DNA of 24,923 nt from Pseudomonadota bacterium (GTDB taxonomy: Bacteria; Pseudomonadota; Alphaproteobacteria; Rhizobiales; Hyphomicrobiaceae). Every line of letters starts with the position of its first letter. Within the stretch, counting starts at the first letter, position 1. Below are positions 1-7,178 of this stretch, piece after piece. A program made the translations under genes and the position numbers. The stretch lies in contig JAEYYQ010000292.1 in the NCBI GenBank assembly GCA_023428365.1, positions 1 through 24,923 of the forward strand. Direction: 5' to 3'. The notes under the pieces were generated by a model. That model had not been told where the DNA came from and searched no databases. It was given only the letters and a program-made list of their open reading frames with translations.

Positions 1-801
1 GATGAAGCGCTGCATCGAGGCGCGGCTCGGATAGACGGGATAGGCCGTTGACCACTTGCTTGAGCTAACCAGAACACGCCGCCGGATTGCCATGTAGCCC
101 AGCGTATTAATTATAGTAACGAGATAGTTGCGGGCATTCTTAAGCGAGCCGTTAAATATGCTCGGCGCGCTGCCGAACACATAAGATTTGAATGTCCCAC
201 CGATGATAATTAACTGGCCGCCGGGTTTCAGGACACGTGCTATTTCCATGAACGCTGGGACAATGTCGAAATACTGGTGAGCGGTGATGCAGAGGACGAC
301 ATCGAAACGCGCGTCGGAAAAGGGAATGTCTTCTGCTTGGCCTGCAACGATATGCAGACCGCTTATGCGCTCACTCTCTGAAAAAATGGTGCCAATCTGG
401 CGATAGATTCCCACGGGCTCCAGTCCAGTCAAGTCCTGAGTGACGGAGGAGAGTGACATCAGATTGACCCCGCTGCCACAGCCAATCTCGAGAACGGATT
501 TTCCGGCGAATGTGACAGGAAGTAAGTCTAAATTGCTATTAGAAAATGGCAGTTGACGATCGCGTTCGATCCAGAAGCTATACTCGCGACAGCAATCCGC
601 TGCAAACCATCCTCGTTCCGTGAGCTTCGACGCGTCAGGATCAATCCAATCCAATTCTTCGGCTGCGGCTCTGACCGGCGCGGGAGTATCTGAAACATCC
701 TTCCCAAACTGCAACCGCTTCATAAAGCGTGTGAGTTCCGGCAGATCGGATTTGAGTACGATGCTTCGAGCCTGTTGGAAATCCTGCGAGGTCAATTCCA
801 T
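1..801 (-). CDS. class I SAM-dependent methyltransferase, 3' end cut by window edge
   Basis: Reading the minus strand from ATG at 801, the frame stays open to base 1, so 267 residues are visible and the C-terminus lies outside the window. The SAM-binding motif I, VLEIGCGSG, sits near residue 107. It is followed by an acidic motif II region (LTGLEP), a motif with the FDVVLCI core, and the post-motif ARVLKPGGQLIIIGG that is typical of Rossmann-fold methyltransferases of the Methyltransf_11/25 type. About 90 residues precede the fold and carry no domain I recognise. The frame is also open upstream of 801 to a stop near 883, with a TTG at 864 as an alternative start. In this setting it could methylate a sugar of the polysaccharide, but the substrate cannot be read from sequence. 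A 201-bp gap separates it from the GT2 gene upstream, so it may have its own promoter. Confidence 0.85.
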   Translation of the reverse strand, partial: MELTSQDFQQARSIVLKSDLPELTRFMKRLQFGKDVSDTPAPVRAAAEELDWIDPDASKLTERGWFAADCCREYSFWIERDRQLPFSNSNLDLLPVTFAGKSVLEIGCGSGVNLMSLSSVTQDLTGLEPVGIYRQIGTIFSESERISGLHIVAGQAEDIPFSDARFDVVLCITAHQYFDIVPAFMEIARVLKPGGQLIIIGGTFKSYVFGSAPSIFNGSLKNARNYLVTIINTLGYMAIRRRVLVSSSKWSTAYPVYPSRASMQRFI

Positions 802-1002
802 GCCAGCGTACCGGTTGTCGTTATATGTTGAACGGCCGTAGCTGGCAGATTGTTTCTTGTCCAAACGCAGGTCGACTGAGGCGACCCTATCTGCATGCCG
901 GCGTATTATGATCTAGACTCTAATCTATTATGTTTGAGTTCTGTGGCCCGCACAGAGGGAGAATAGGACATATACATAGTGAACACCAAGCAGGCGAGGC
1001 GA

Positions 1003-2013
1003 CTACTTGTACTCTATTAATTTTCCGGTGCGTCCAAGATGCAAATCGCGCCGGAATTTAAGAACACCGATCGCCTCTGGAAACCGACCAAGAACGTGAA
1101 AGAATGAAGTTGCGAGAGGAATCGATGTTGAGTTTCGACGTTTCATGAAGAGCCTGGCGACCTGCAACGGGTAAACAAGCGATAGAAGAAGTGCGGAGGC
1201 GCCCAAAACCAGGGTCCCCGCGGCGATTGCCGCGGGAATGCCCGCACCCCAGATCAAGGCACGGCGTGTCTCGACCACTTTGTGGTGCTCTGGCGCACCG
1301 CCGTGGATGTGTTTCCCATGTGCGAAGCTGTAGCCGGCCCGCACCGCCCTCCGCCACCATTGTGAAAAGCGTGTGATTGCTGCGTCGTGAACGGTCATAG
1401 GCTGAGGAAGACAAATGATGGCCCAGCCGTCCTGGCGCAACCGAACGCACAATTCCGGTTCCTCGCCCGCGATGAGATCATCCCGGTAGCCGCCGACTTT
1501 CCGTAGTGCCTCGACGCGCATCATGGCGTCACCGCCGCAACTGGCGTTCTCGCCGGGAGGAATGTCCCATTCGAGATCGCAGAGCCGATTGTAAACGGAC
1601 TTCTCAGGAAATCGCTCGCGGCGGCGTCCGAAAACGACACCCACCTTCGAGTGCGCGGCGAGATGAATTTGTGCGGCGGTGATCCAGCTTGCCTCAACCT
1701 CACAATCCCCGTCGACGAATTGCACGTATTTGGGCGCGCCGGGCCTTTCAATCAGATATCGAAATCCTGTGTTTCGGGCGCGTGCTGCGGTGAACGGCCG
1801 GCTGAGGTCGAGTTGGATAACATGCGCGCCAAGACGATGCGCAAGGTCTACAGAGCCGTCGGTGGACCCTGAATCGATGTACACGAGATGGCTGACTTCG
1901 CCGCCCAGTGACTCGAGGCAGCGTCGCAGCCGCTCTCCTTCGTTGCGGCCGATAACGACGGCACCTACGTCCTGGGAACAGTCTGTGCCGATGCTCTCAT
2001 TCGTTTCGGTCAC
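1003..2013 (-). CDS. family 2 glycosyltransferase with C-terminal membrane helices
   Basis: This is a 336-residue GT-A glycosyltransferase. The fold starts with VVIGRNEGE near residue 19, followed by YIDSGSTDGS (about 45-54), the DXD-type metal/nucleotide site FVDGDCE (about 99-105), and an acceptor-side EEPELCVRLR motif. The last third holds hydrophobic segments (ALIWGAGIPAAIAAG, LVLGASALLLSLVYP) that should anchor it to the inner membrane with the catalytic domain in the cytoplasm. The start chosen is GTG at 2013: it overlaps the TGA stop of the upstream GT2 as GTGA, a usual sign of translational coupling. A longer open frame reaching 2346 is only a shadow inside the upstream gene. It probably adds one sugar to a lipid-linked repeat unit; donor and acceptor are not predictable. 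Confidence 0.88.
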   Translation of the reverse strand: MTETNESIGTDCSQDVGAVVIGRNEGERLRRCLESLGGEVSHLVYIDSGSTDGSVDLAHRLGAHVIQLDLSRPFTAARARNTGFRYLIERPGAPKYVQFVDGDCEVEASWITAAQIHLAAHSKVGVVFGRRRERFPEKSVYNRLCDLEWDIPPGENASCGGDAMMRVEALRKVGGYRDDLIAGEEPELCVRLRQDGWAIICLPQPMTVHDAAITRFSQWWRRAVRAGYSFAHGKHIHGGAPEHHKVVETRRALIWGAGIPAAIAAGTLVLGASALLLSLVYPLQVARLFMKRRNSTSIPLATSFFHVLGRFPEAIGVLKFRRDLHLGRTGKLIEYK

Positions 2014-3020
2014 GACGACGTTCCATCGAGGGATCGATTGCGAAGAGCGGTTTCGCGTGCGAGATCCTGCAGAAATTTTTGGGGATGGGTCGAAGCACGT
2101 CTGCGCAAGAAATTCATGACATTGGAGAGAGCAGTACCCGTGGCCAACGCCGCATCGGCGAGAGTGGCATACAGTACGCCGTGATGTTTGATAAAGTAGC
2201 GTCGCCGCGATTGAAACCAGAAGGGGGCACGGCGTGCGCGCCGTTTGGCGGCATCGGTCACGCCGGTGCTTTTGCCGACCAGATGGATGATCCGGCTCTC
2301 CGGCACATACCAGCAGGTCCAGCCGAGTTCGGCGGCCCGACGGCACAAGTCAGTCTCTTCATAGTAGAGGAAGTAGCCTTCATCCATCAGACCCACCTCT
2401 TCGAAAAGTTGGGTGCGGATCAGGATGCTGGCCCCGGATAGCCAATCGAACTGCATTGGAGTGTCTGGCAGGTCCGGGGCGACTTTCCATGGTTTCAGGA
2501 TTTTGGATACAATTCCTAGTTGCAGGCTGGACTCGAACTCGCTGGCAACTGAATGAAACCGGAAGGCCGAGCACTGTCGTGTACCGTCTTCGTGCTCCAG
2601 GCGGCTTCCGGCCATCCCCACATCCGGGTGGGCGTCGAGAAAATCAACCAGAGCGCGCAATCCTCCTGGGCGAACAACCGTGTCCGTATTCAGCAACCAG
2701 ACGAAATCCGGCCGGCGCGTCCGCGCTATCACCTCGCGGATAGGGCCATTGTTTCCATAGCTGAAGCCGCCATTGCGTGGCATGGCGAGAACGCGCGCCC
2801 ACTTGGCCCAGCCGTTCTCTGCGATGGCTGCGGCGATCTGAGTACCCGAGCCATCAGGTGAAGCGTTGTCGGCGACAATGACCTCAGAGCCGGGAAACTG
2901 TGCGATCTCGCCTTCGAGGGACTGGAGACAATCCAGGGTGAGATCACGGGTGCAATAATTTACGAGTACGACCGTGACCGAAGCCTTTTGGCACGGCATT
3001 TGCTCATCGTTGGAATGCAT
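2010..3020 (-). CDS. family 2 glycosyltransferase, WbbL/rhamnosyltransferase-like
   Basis: About 336 residues of the COG1216 (WbbL/rhamnosyltransferase-like) type. Visible motifs are VTVVLVNYCTRD at the N-terminus, VIVADNASPDGS (about 47-58), the LLNTDT metal site (about 109-114), FDWLSGASILIR, and YFLYYEETDLCRRA with the acidic pair expected near the catalytic base. There is no membrane segment before the C-terminal region, so it should act at the cytoplasmic face. Two in-frame ATGs are plausible, 3020 and 2999. I chose 3020 because GGA stands six bases upstream, but 2999 begins just before the conserved fold and is almost as good. The open frame runs to 3143 without a good ribosome site. 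It is the first gene of a coupled GT2 pair and lies divergent to the ExoF-like gene. Rhamnose as donor is only a family tendency. Confidence 0.88.
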   Translation of the reverse strand: MHSNDEQMPCQKASVTVVLVNYCTRDLTLDCLQSLEGEIAQFPGSEVIVADNASPDGSGTQIAAAIAENGWAKWARVLAMPRNGGFSYGNNGPIREVIARTRRPDFVWLLNTDTVVRPGGLRALVDFLDAHPDVGMAGSRLEHEDGTRQCSAFRFHSVASEFESSLQLGIVSKILKPWKVAPDLPDTPMQFDWLSGASILIRTQLFEEVGLMDEGYFLYYEETDLCRRAAELGWTCWYVPESRIIHLVGKSTGVTDAAKRRARRAPFWFQSRRRYFIKHHGVLYATLADAALATGTALSNVMNFLRRRASTHPQKFLQDLARETALRNRSLDGTSS

Positions 3021-3394
3021 GCAAGGTCCACTCGATACGGGACGTGATGGCCTCAAGGGGCCGCTCACGTCGCTGCATATCACAGGATCGTTGAGGTGGA
3101 ATAAATCATGCACGAGTTGGTTGAGCGAGTAAGCCCCGTACACGGCGTTGAGATCGGTGTTTCAGGCCGGTTTTCCGAAGTGATGTGTAATGAAGTTGTT
3201 AAATAAGCACAGGAAGTTAACCAGGGAGCACAAAGTGATGAATTAAGTATTGCGCATTGTGCCATCGGTCCATTATTCTTAGCATCTACAAGTTCCGTGT
3301 GTGTGGGGTTAAGGCTGTCAGCAGCCGGTATGTCAGACGACCGAATTTCATTTAAAGGATGAAATCGTGAGCGTCGTAGGTGAGGGTAGCATCT
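3021..3394. promoter_or_regulatory. divergent intergenic region between GT2 pair and exoF-like gene
   Basis: This gap should hold promoters for the minus-strand GT2 genes and the plus-strand export gene. I could not pick out a convincing -35/-10 pair in either direction. It contains a short inverted repeat GGCTG-tcag-CAGCC at 3313-3326 and a GGCC-N6-GGCC element near 3050-3063. A strong ribosome-site-like AAAGGA at 3354-3359 lies seven bases before a GTG at 3367. That GTG opens a 15-codon frame ending at TAG 3412-3414, out of frame with the export gene and overlapping its start. Confidence 0.5.
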
Positions 3395-4894
3395 GTGACG
3401 AGTATATTGGCTAGCCGCAGCGCGGTGAGGCGTGTTCGTTTTGTTTCCGTTTTCGGTGCATTTTGTGCTGTTGCCGTCGTGCCCGGCTCCATTTTTGCAG
3501 GCGAGATCGCAAGGGGGCCGCATTCGGGGGAAGCTCTCTCGACCGCGGAGATCGATCGCAAGCTGATCCCGGTAGCGGGGAGCCAGACTGGCGAGGCTGG
3601 GCGACGCTCGGGCGTTGCCGCAGTGACGGCCCCAAAATTCGACATGTCTCATGTCGAGCGCATTAGGTTGCGCGTTCTAGGCTACAGCGACCTCGGCGGA
3701 GATTATACCATTCATCCGGACAACACGCTGTCCATTCCGCGTGTCGGCAGGATCGACGTCTCCAACATGGGCGTGGGTGATTTAGAGCTGATGCTGGCTG
3801 ACAAGCTCAGCGCGGCCACTCGGATGGATGTGACCGTCGCGATCGAGATTGCTCAGTTCCGCTCCTATTTCATCATGGGACAGGTCGCCGAAGCGGGTGC
3901 GCTCGAATGGCGCCCGGGTCTCAAAGTCATACAGGCAATTTCCTTGGCGCGCGGTGTGCTGCGTCAGGGAGAAGGCGGTGCTGAACCGGTGCAGTCCTCG
4001 TCTGCAGGTCGGCAATCGCGTACGCAGCTGACCTTTGCCCTCGCCCAGCTTGCGCGTCTCAAAGCAGAGCGCGAGGGTGGTAATGTCGTGGCTTCGAACG
4101 AGCGCGTGTTGACGCTCATCAACAGCGTGCCAGAGACCAGCCGGATGGCTTTGACCCGCCTGATTTCGCGCCAGAACGATATGCTGGCTGAACAGCGCAA
4201 CATCTTGGAAGGCCAGGTGGATGGGCTTCGGCGTGAGCGCGAGGCGGCGGAGCGCGAGCTTCAGGCGGCCGAGACGCAGGAGAAGGCGATCCGCGAGCAG
4301 TTGCAGATCACGCGCGCCCAGCTCGCTGATATCGAGGGGCTGAAGGAGAAGAAGCTAGTCAGCAATTCTCGCTATCTCGAGCAGAAGTCCGCCTTGCTTT
4401 TGATCGAGGTTCGCTATTCCGAGGTCAAATCGCTTGTCGAGCGCGCCCGTGTGCGTCTGGAAACGGTTGATCAGCAACTGGTGATGGTGCCGCAGCAGCG
4501 CCGCGCTGCTCTTAGCGAGCGTATTGATACGTTGGAGCGAGAGGTCGCTCAGCTCGAGCTGACGTCCGGAATCCAGGCCAACTTCGCGGACGGCTCCCAG
4601 GACGAGGATGTTCTGAAGCTGCGCTATCATATTGCTCGCGAGACCGAAAAGGGTGTCCGCACGTTCCCGGCGAGCGTGTTCACGGAAGTGCTGCCTGGTG
4701 ATGTTCTGATCGTGTCCGAGGGGCAACAGGATCGGACTGGCGCTGTGCGCGGTCCGGCCGGTAGGCAACCGGGCGTAAATGACGCGAAGGATAACGGCGC
4801 TGACGAAGCTCAGCGTAGGATCGAGGATGCCGCAGCAAATTCACCGACGCCTATATTCCGTCGGACATCGGAAGCTGGTCGTTCGGTTAGATAA
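3395..4894 (+). CDS. ExoF-like polysaccharide export protein (Poly_export + SLBB + coiled coil)
   Basis: This 499-residue exported protein resembles rhizobial ExoF. Residues 1-35 form a signal peptide (Arg-rich start, then FVSVFGAFCAVAVVPG and a likely SPase I site IFA/GE); no lipobox is present. A polysaccharide-export domain follows at about 87-152 (LGYSDLGGDYTIHPDNTLSI), then an SLBB-type segment at about 155-190 (FIMGQVAEAGALEWRPGLKV). Residues of roughly 215-400 are Glu/Arg/Leu/Ala-rich heptads forming a long coiled coil, with a turn (GLKEKKLVSNSRYLEQ) like the alpha-hairpin of HlyD-type adaptors. A second VLPGDVLIV element is near the C-terminus. It is expected to take part in moving the polymer across the periplasm or outer membrane. 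Start: GTG 3395 has TGAGGG eight bases upstream; an in-frame GTG at 3380 has no comparable site. No Wzc/ExoP-type co-polymerase is present in the window. Confidence 0.87.
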   Translation: MTSILASRSAVRRVRFVSVFGAFCAVAVVPGSIFAGEIARGPHSGEALSTAEIDRKLIPVAGSQTGEAGRRSGVAAVTAPKFDMSHVERIRLRVLGYSDLGGDYTIHPDNTLSIPRVGRIDVSNMGVGDLELMLADKLSAATRMDVTVAIEIAQFRSYFIMGQVAEAGALEWRPGLKVIQAISLARGVLRQGEGGAEPVQSSSAGRQSRTQLTFALAQLARLKAEREGGNVVASNERVLTLINSVPETSRMALTRLISRQNDMLAEQRNILEGQVDGLRREREAAERELQAAETQEKAIREQLQITRAQLADIEGLKEKKLVSNSRYLEQKSALLLIEVRYSEVKSLVERARVRLETVDQQLVMVPQQRRAALSERIDTLEREVAQLELTSGIQANFADGSQDEDVLKLRYHIARETEKGVRTFPASVFTEVLPGDVLIVSEGQQDRTGAVRGPAGRQPGVNDAKDNGADEAQRRIEDAAANSPTPIFRRTSEAGRSVR

Positions 4895-4920
4895 TACCAG
4901 CAAGTGCTGAAGAGGCAACA

Positions 4921-4948
4921 TGGCGTGATGGGGGAACCTGTCGCGCCA
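4921..4948 (+). terminator. possible hairpin terminator after the export gene
   Basis: TGGCGTGA at 4921-4928 can pair with TCGCGCCA at 4941-4948, giving an 8-bp stem with one G-T wobble and a 12-base loop. It lies 26 bases past the stop codon at 4894. There is no T tract after the stem, so it is not a classical intrinsic terminator; it could stabilise the mRNA 3' end or act with Rho. Confidence 0.35.
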
Positions 4949-5202
4949 CAGTATTATGTGCAGATTGTCCGACCTTGTTATCAGTAAATCTTACTTGAAG
5001 TTGGCAGCGGCCTTACACATCGGTGCCCTTAGGGAGCTTGAAAGACGGTTGGAAGCGGGAGCTATAGTTATACACGAGCTCGAATTGATAAGAAGAATTC
5101 ATCTCAAGACAATAGTAATTTGAACTGACTTGTGAAAGTCTACGTCCTTTTAGAAAGGAACTGTCACACGTTAAATGCTCCGCGAATGTGCTGAGCGCCG
5201 GC

Positions 5203-5218
5203 CGATGACGCGTCATCG
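5203..5218. repeat. perfect 16-bp palindrome
   Basis: CGATGACGCGTCATCG at 5203-5218 is identical to its own reverse complement. It stands about 80 bases beyond the stop of the minus-strand GT-C gene, in the convergent gap. It looks more like a dimeric-protein binding site than a terminator, because a hairpin would have only a 6-bp stem and no T tract follows on the minus strand. Its function is unknown. Confidence 0.5.
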
Positions 5219-5299
5219 ATAAAATTGATTCTAGTTCGCCGCGACCGCGAGATGCAAGTGTGCCATCCCAGTGTGCACTCAAAAGTTATGTCCCGGTCT

Positions 5300-6778
5300 T
5301 TACCGTGAAGGGGGAAGACCAATTATCTCAAGCCGCACGCGACCTGCATTGACACTACGTAGCACTTTGCCTCTGGCGCGTATTGCGTCCAGAGCTGCTG
5401 TGACATCATCTTCCGGAGAAATCGCGAAGAGCGGGTCGGTTTCCCAAATCAACCAGAGGAGCGATCCTATAAGCGGCATTGTCGATGCTTCAGCACGATT
5501 GCGATGATCCGACCAAAGGAGATCGTGAAAGACCTCACGTCGATCGCCATGACTTAAGGCGCGCATATCTGCGTCGCGGAGCCAAGGATGGTTGCGGCGA
5601 AGGTTGGGCTCGAAGGAGATAAGTCCCAGAAAAAGTATATCGGTTCGGACATTAAAGTTGGCTAATTCAGGCGCGAGCCGATCGATATCCGTTGATATCG
5701 GCTCAGCGGGGTAATAGGGGCGGAGAACTAGTATTTGGAGCCCCACGAGAAAAGCGAGCCCAGCAATACAGAATCGCCTGGAGAGTGTGGCCAACCCGAA
5801 GGCCATTACCACCGCGGCGAGAACCGTCGTCCAAACGAATGCTCTCACGATCAGAACCGGCCGAATAAAACTTAGTATCAATAGCAGCACCGGTGTTCCT
5901 GCCACGAGGACAAGGCACAGCCAGAAAGCACGGCGCTCCGCGCGCCATGCAGCATAGAAGCCGGCTACCAGTGCTGTAATTATTATTGGTTTGCTCAAAG
6001 CGGGATATGGGTAGGCGCCGGTTATCTGGGACCATGCCCAACGCAGGCTCGGGGCTGGAATCCAGAAGTTTGCTAACGTTTCCCGCGTGTGAAATATTGC
6101 TGGCCAAAGCCCCGGCAATATCAAGATAAACCAGAGCAGGCTAGCTACCAAGAAGCCGATTAGAATTCGCGGGTCATTTGCTCCGGTCATGACCATGGCA
6201 ACTAACGCCAGACCGACCAAAGGGACGATAAGAATGCCTGTCGCTTGGGTATAGAATGCCAGTGCCGCAGCGCCTGCAAACAATAACCACAGGCCAGGGT
6301 TGCCGCCGCGTCGGAGGATCACCGCTACCGCCAGAACGGCAAGTAAAATTGTGAATGTAAATAGGGGGTACATCCGTAAGTCACGCGCCTGCGCGATAAA
6401 CAACGGTGACAAGGCCACCAGTGCCGCCGCCAGTATTCCAACTCGCGTGCCGCCTAGAACGCGGCCAATGCCCCATACCAGCGGCACGGTTCCGACGGCA
6501 AGCACACCACCAAGCACGCGCGCTGTTCCCTGCTCATAGCCGAAGATAGCCATCCACGCTTTTAGAAGAGCATAATAAATAGGGCGGTGGGCGTCCGCTG
6601 CCCAAAGCCTTCCGAACAAATCCGTCCAACTTTCCTGTGCAAAGGCGAGTGAAGTATGCTCGTCGTACCAGAGCGCTGGGTTTCCAATTCGCCAGGTAAC
6701 AGCTACGAACGTGATTCCTGCGCAAACGGAGACAATAACGATTTCAGTGTTGGATACGGCTTTTGCGGAACACGACAT
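5300..6778 (-). CDS. GT-C family membrane glycosyltransferase (ArnT/PMT_2-like)
   Basis: This is a 492-residue integral membrane protein. After the first helix (VIVSVCAGITFVAVTW), the sequence LWYDEHTSLAF (Asp39-Glu40) gives the acidic motif in the first periplasmic loop that is typical of GT-C enzymes using polyprenyl-phosphate sugars. DAHRPIYYALLKAW follows near residue 62, and the QARDLRMYPLFTF motif is characteristic of ArnT/PMT_2 (GT39/GT83-like) proteins. About ten further hydrophobic segments follow, then a soluble C-terminal part. Start: ATG 6778; a TTG at 6817 in the same frame lacks a ribosome site. It is the last gene of the minus-strand run that carries the arabinose-donor cassette, so a polyprenyl-phosphate-arabinose donor is possible. 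An ArnT-like role on lipid A or on another lipid-linked sugar cannot be excluded. Confidence 0.83.
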   Translation of the reverse strand: MSCSAKAVSNTEIVIVSVCAGITFVAVTWRIGNPALWYDEHTSLAFAQESWTDLFGRLWAADAHRPIYYALLKAWMAIFGYEQGTARVLGGVLAVGTVPLVWGIGRVLGGTRVGILAAALVALSPLFIAQARDLRMYPLFTFTILLAVLAVAVILRRGGNPGLWLLFAGAAALAFYTQATGILIVPLVGLALVAMVMTGANDPRILIGFLVASLLWFILILPGLWPAIFHTRETLANFWIPAPSLRWAWSQITGAYPYPALSKPIIITALVAGFYAAWRAERRAFWLCLVLVAGTPVLLLILSFIRPVLIVRAFVWTTVLAAVVMAFGLATLSRRFCIAGLAFLVGLQILVLRPYYPAEPISTDIDRLAPELANFNVRTDILFLGLISFEPNLRRNHPWLRDADMRALSHGDRREVFHDLLWSDHRNRAEASTMPLIGSLLWLIWETDPLFAISPEDDVTAALDAIRARGKVLRSVNAGRVRLEIIGLPPSR

Positions 6779-7178
6779 GGAGTTACCAATATGACCAAAA
6801 ACAAACGCCGCGAGCAATGCATGGCCACTGTAGCGTATTAAAATCCTACGATTTGATCCACCATTGCGGAGGTATACCAGAAGGCAAGATGGCTGCTAAG
6901 AGTATCGCACCAGGAAACGTGGGGAAATAAGAATCAGCAACTTCAATACGAAGTTGGTAAAAGGTTGAATGTAATCTCTTGAGTGGGGAAGAGCGTGGTT
7001 GGCGCGTGCAAAAAAAATTGAAGTTCCACCATTTAAATAAATATGACGTTCGGAGGCATAAGTAGTGCATTTGTTAGATGTCACGATTACATGCCAGTGT
7101 ACGGTCTCATCAGATAGTTCTCTGAATAAAGATCGGTGTGGGACGTCCATAAGCACCCGAGCACCTTCATGGACAAAG
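6779..7178. other. 400-bp A+T-rich intergenic region
   Basis: This lies between the beta-helix gene and the downstream GT-C gene, both on the minus strand. It contains an inverted repeat at 6938-6956 and an A8 run near 7010-7018. A minus-strand frame 6896-7201 (101 codons, ATG overlapping the end of the beta-helix gene, GGA close upstream) is open but shows no recognisable family, and I do not call it. The length of the gap suggests that the GT-C gene has its own promoter here; no clear -35/-10 pair was identified. Confidence 0.45.
6938..6956 (-). terminator. inverted repeat, possible weak terminator of the beta-helix gene
   Basis: CAACTTC at 6938-6944 and GAAGTTG at 6950-6956 form a perfect 7-bp stem with a 5-base loop. 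Read on the minus strand it is followed by a T-rich but broken stretch (CTGATTCTTATTT). It lies about 220 bases past the stop at 7179. The stem is A+T-rich, so termination would be inefficient; an operator is equally possible. Confidence 0.3.

Larger units (their letters stand above)
4895..5299. other. 405-bp intergenic region between convergent genes
   Basis: This stretch lies between the 3' ends of the export gene and the first GT-C gene. It holds a hairpin at 4921-4948 and a perfect 16-bp palindrome at 5203-5218. A minus-strand open frame at 5013-5282 (89 codons, TTG start, no ribosome site) has no recognisable similarity and I do not call it a gene. Composition is visibly more A+T-rich than the flanking genes. 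No mobile-element ends were seen. Confidence 0.5.

Noticed and set aside
2014..2346. Upstream extension of the GT2 frame that ends at 1003
   Set aside because: This part overlaps the coding region of the upstream GT2 in another frame, and the GTGA junction at 2010-2013 gives a clear start.
5013..5282. 89-codon minus-strand open frame downstream of the GT-C gene
   Set aside because: It has a TTG start without a ribosome site and no recognisable motif, and it lies across an A+T-rich gap.
7010..7018. A8 run as the T tract of an intrinsic terminator on the minus strand
   Set aside because: No stable stem precedes it on that strand.
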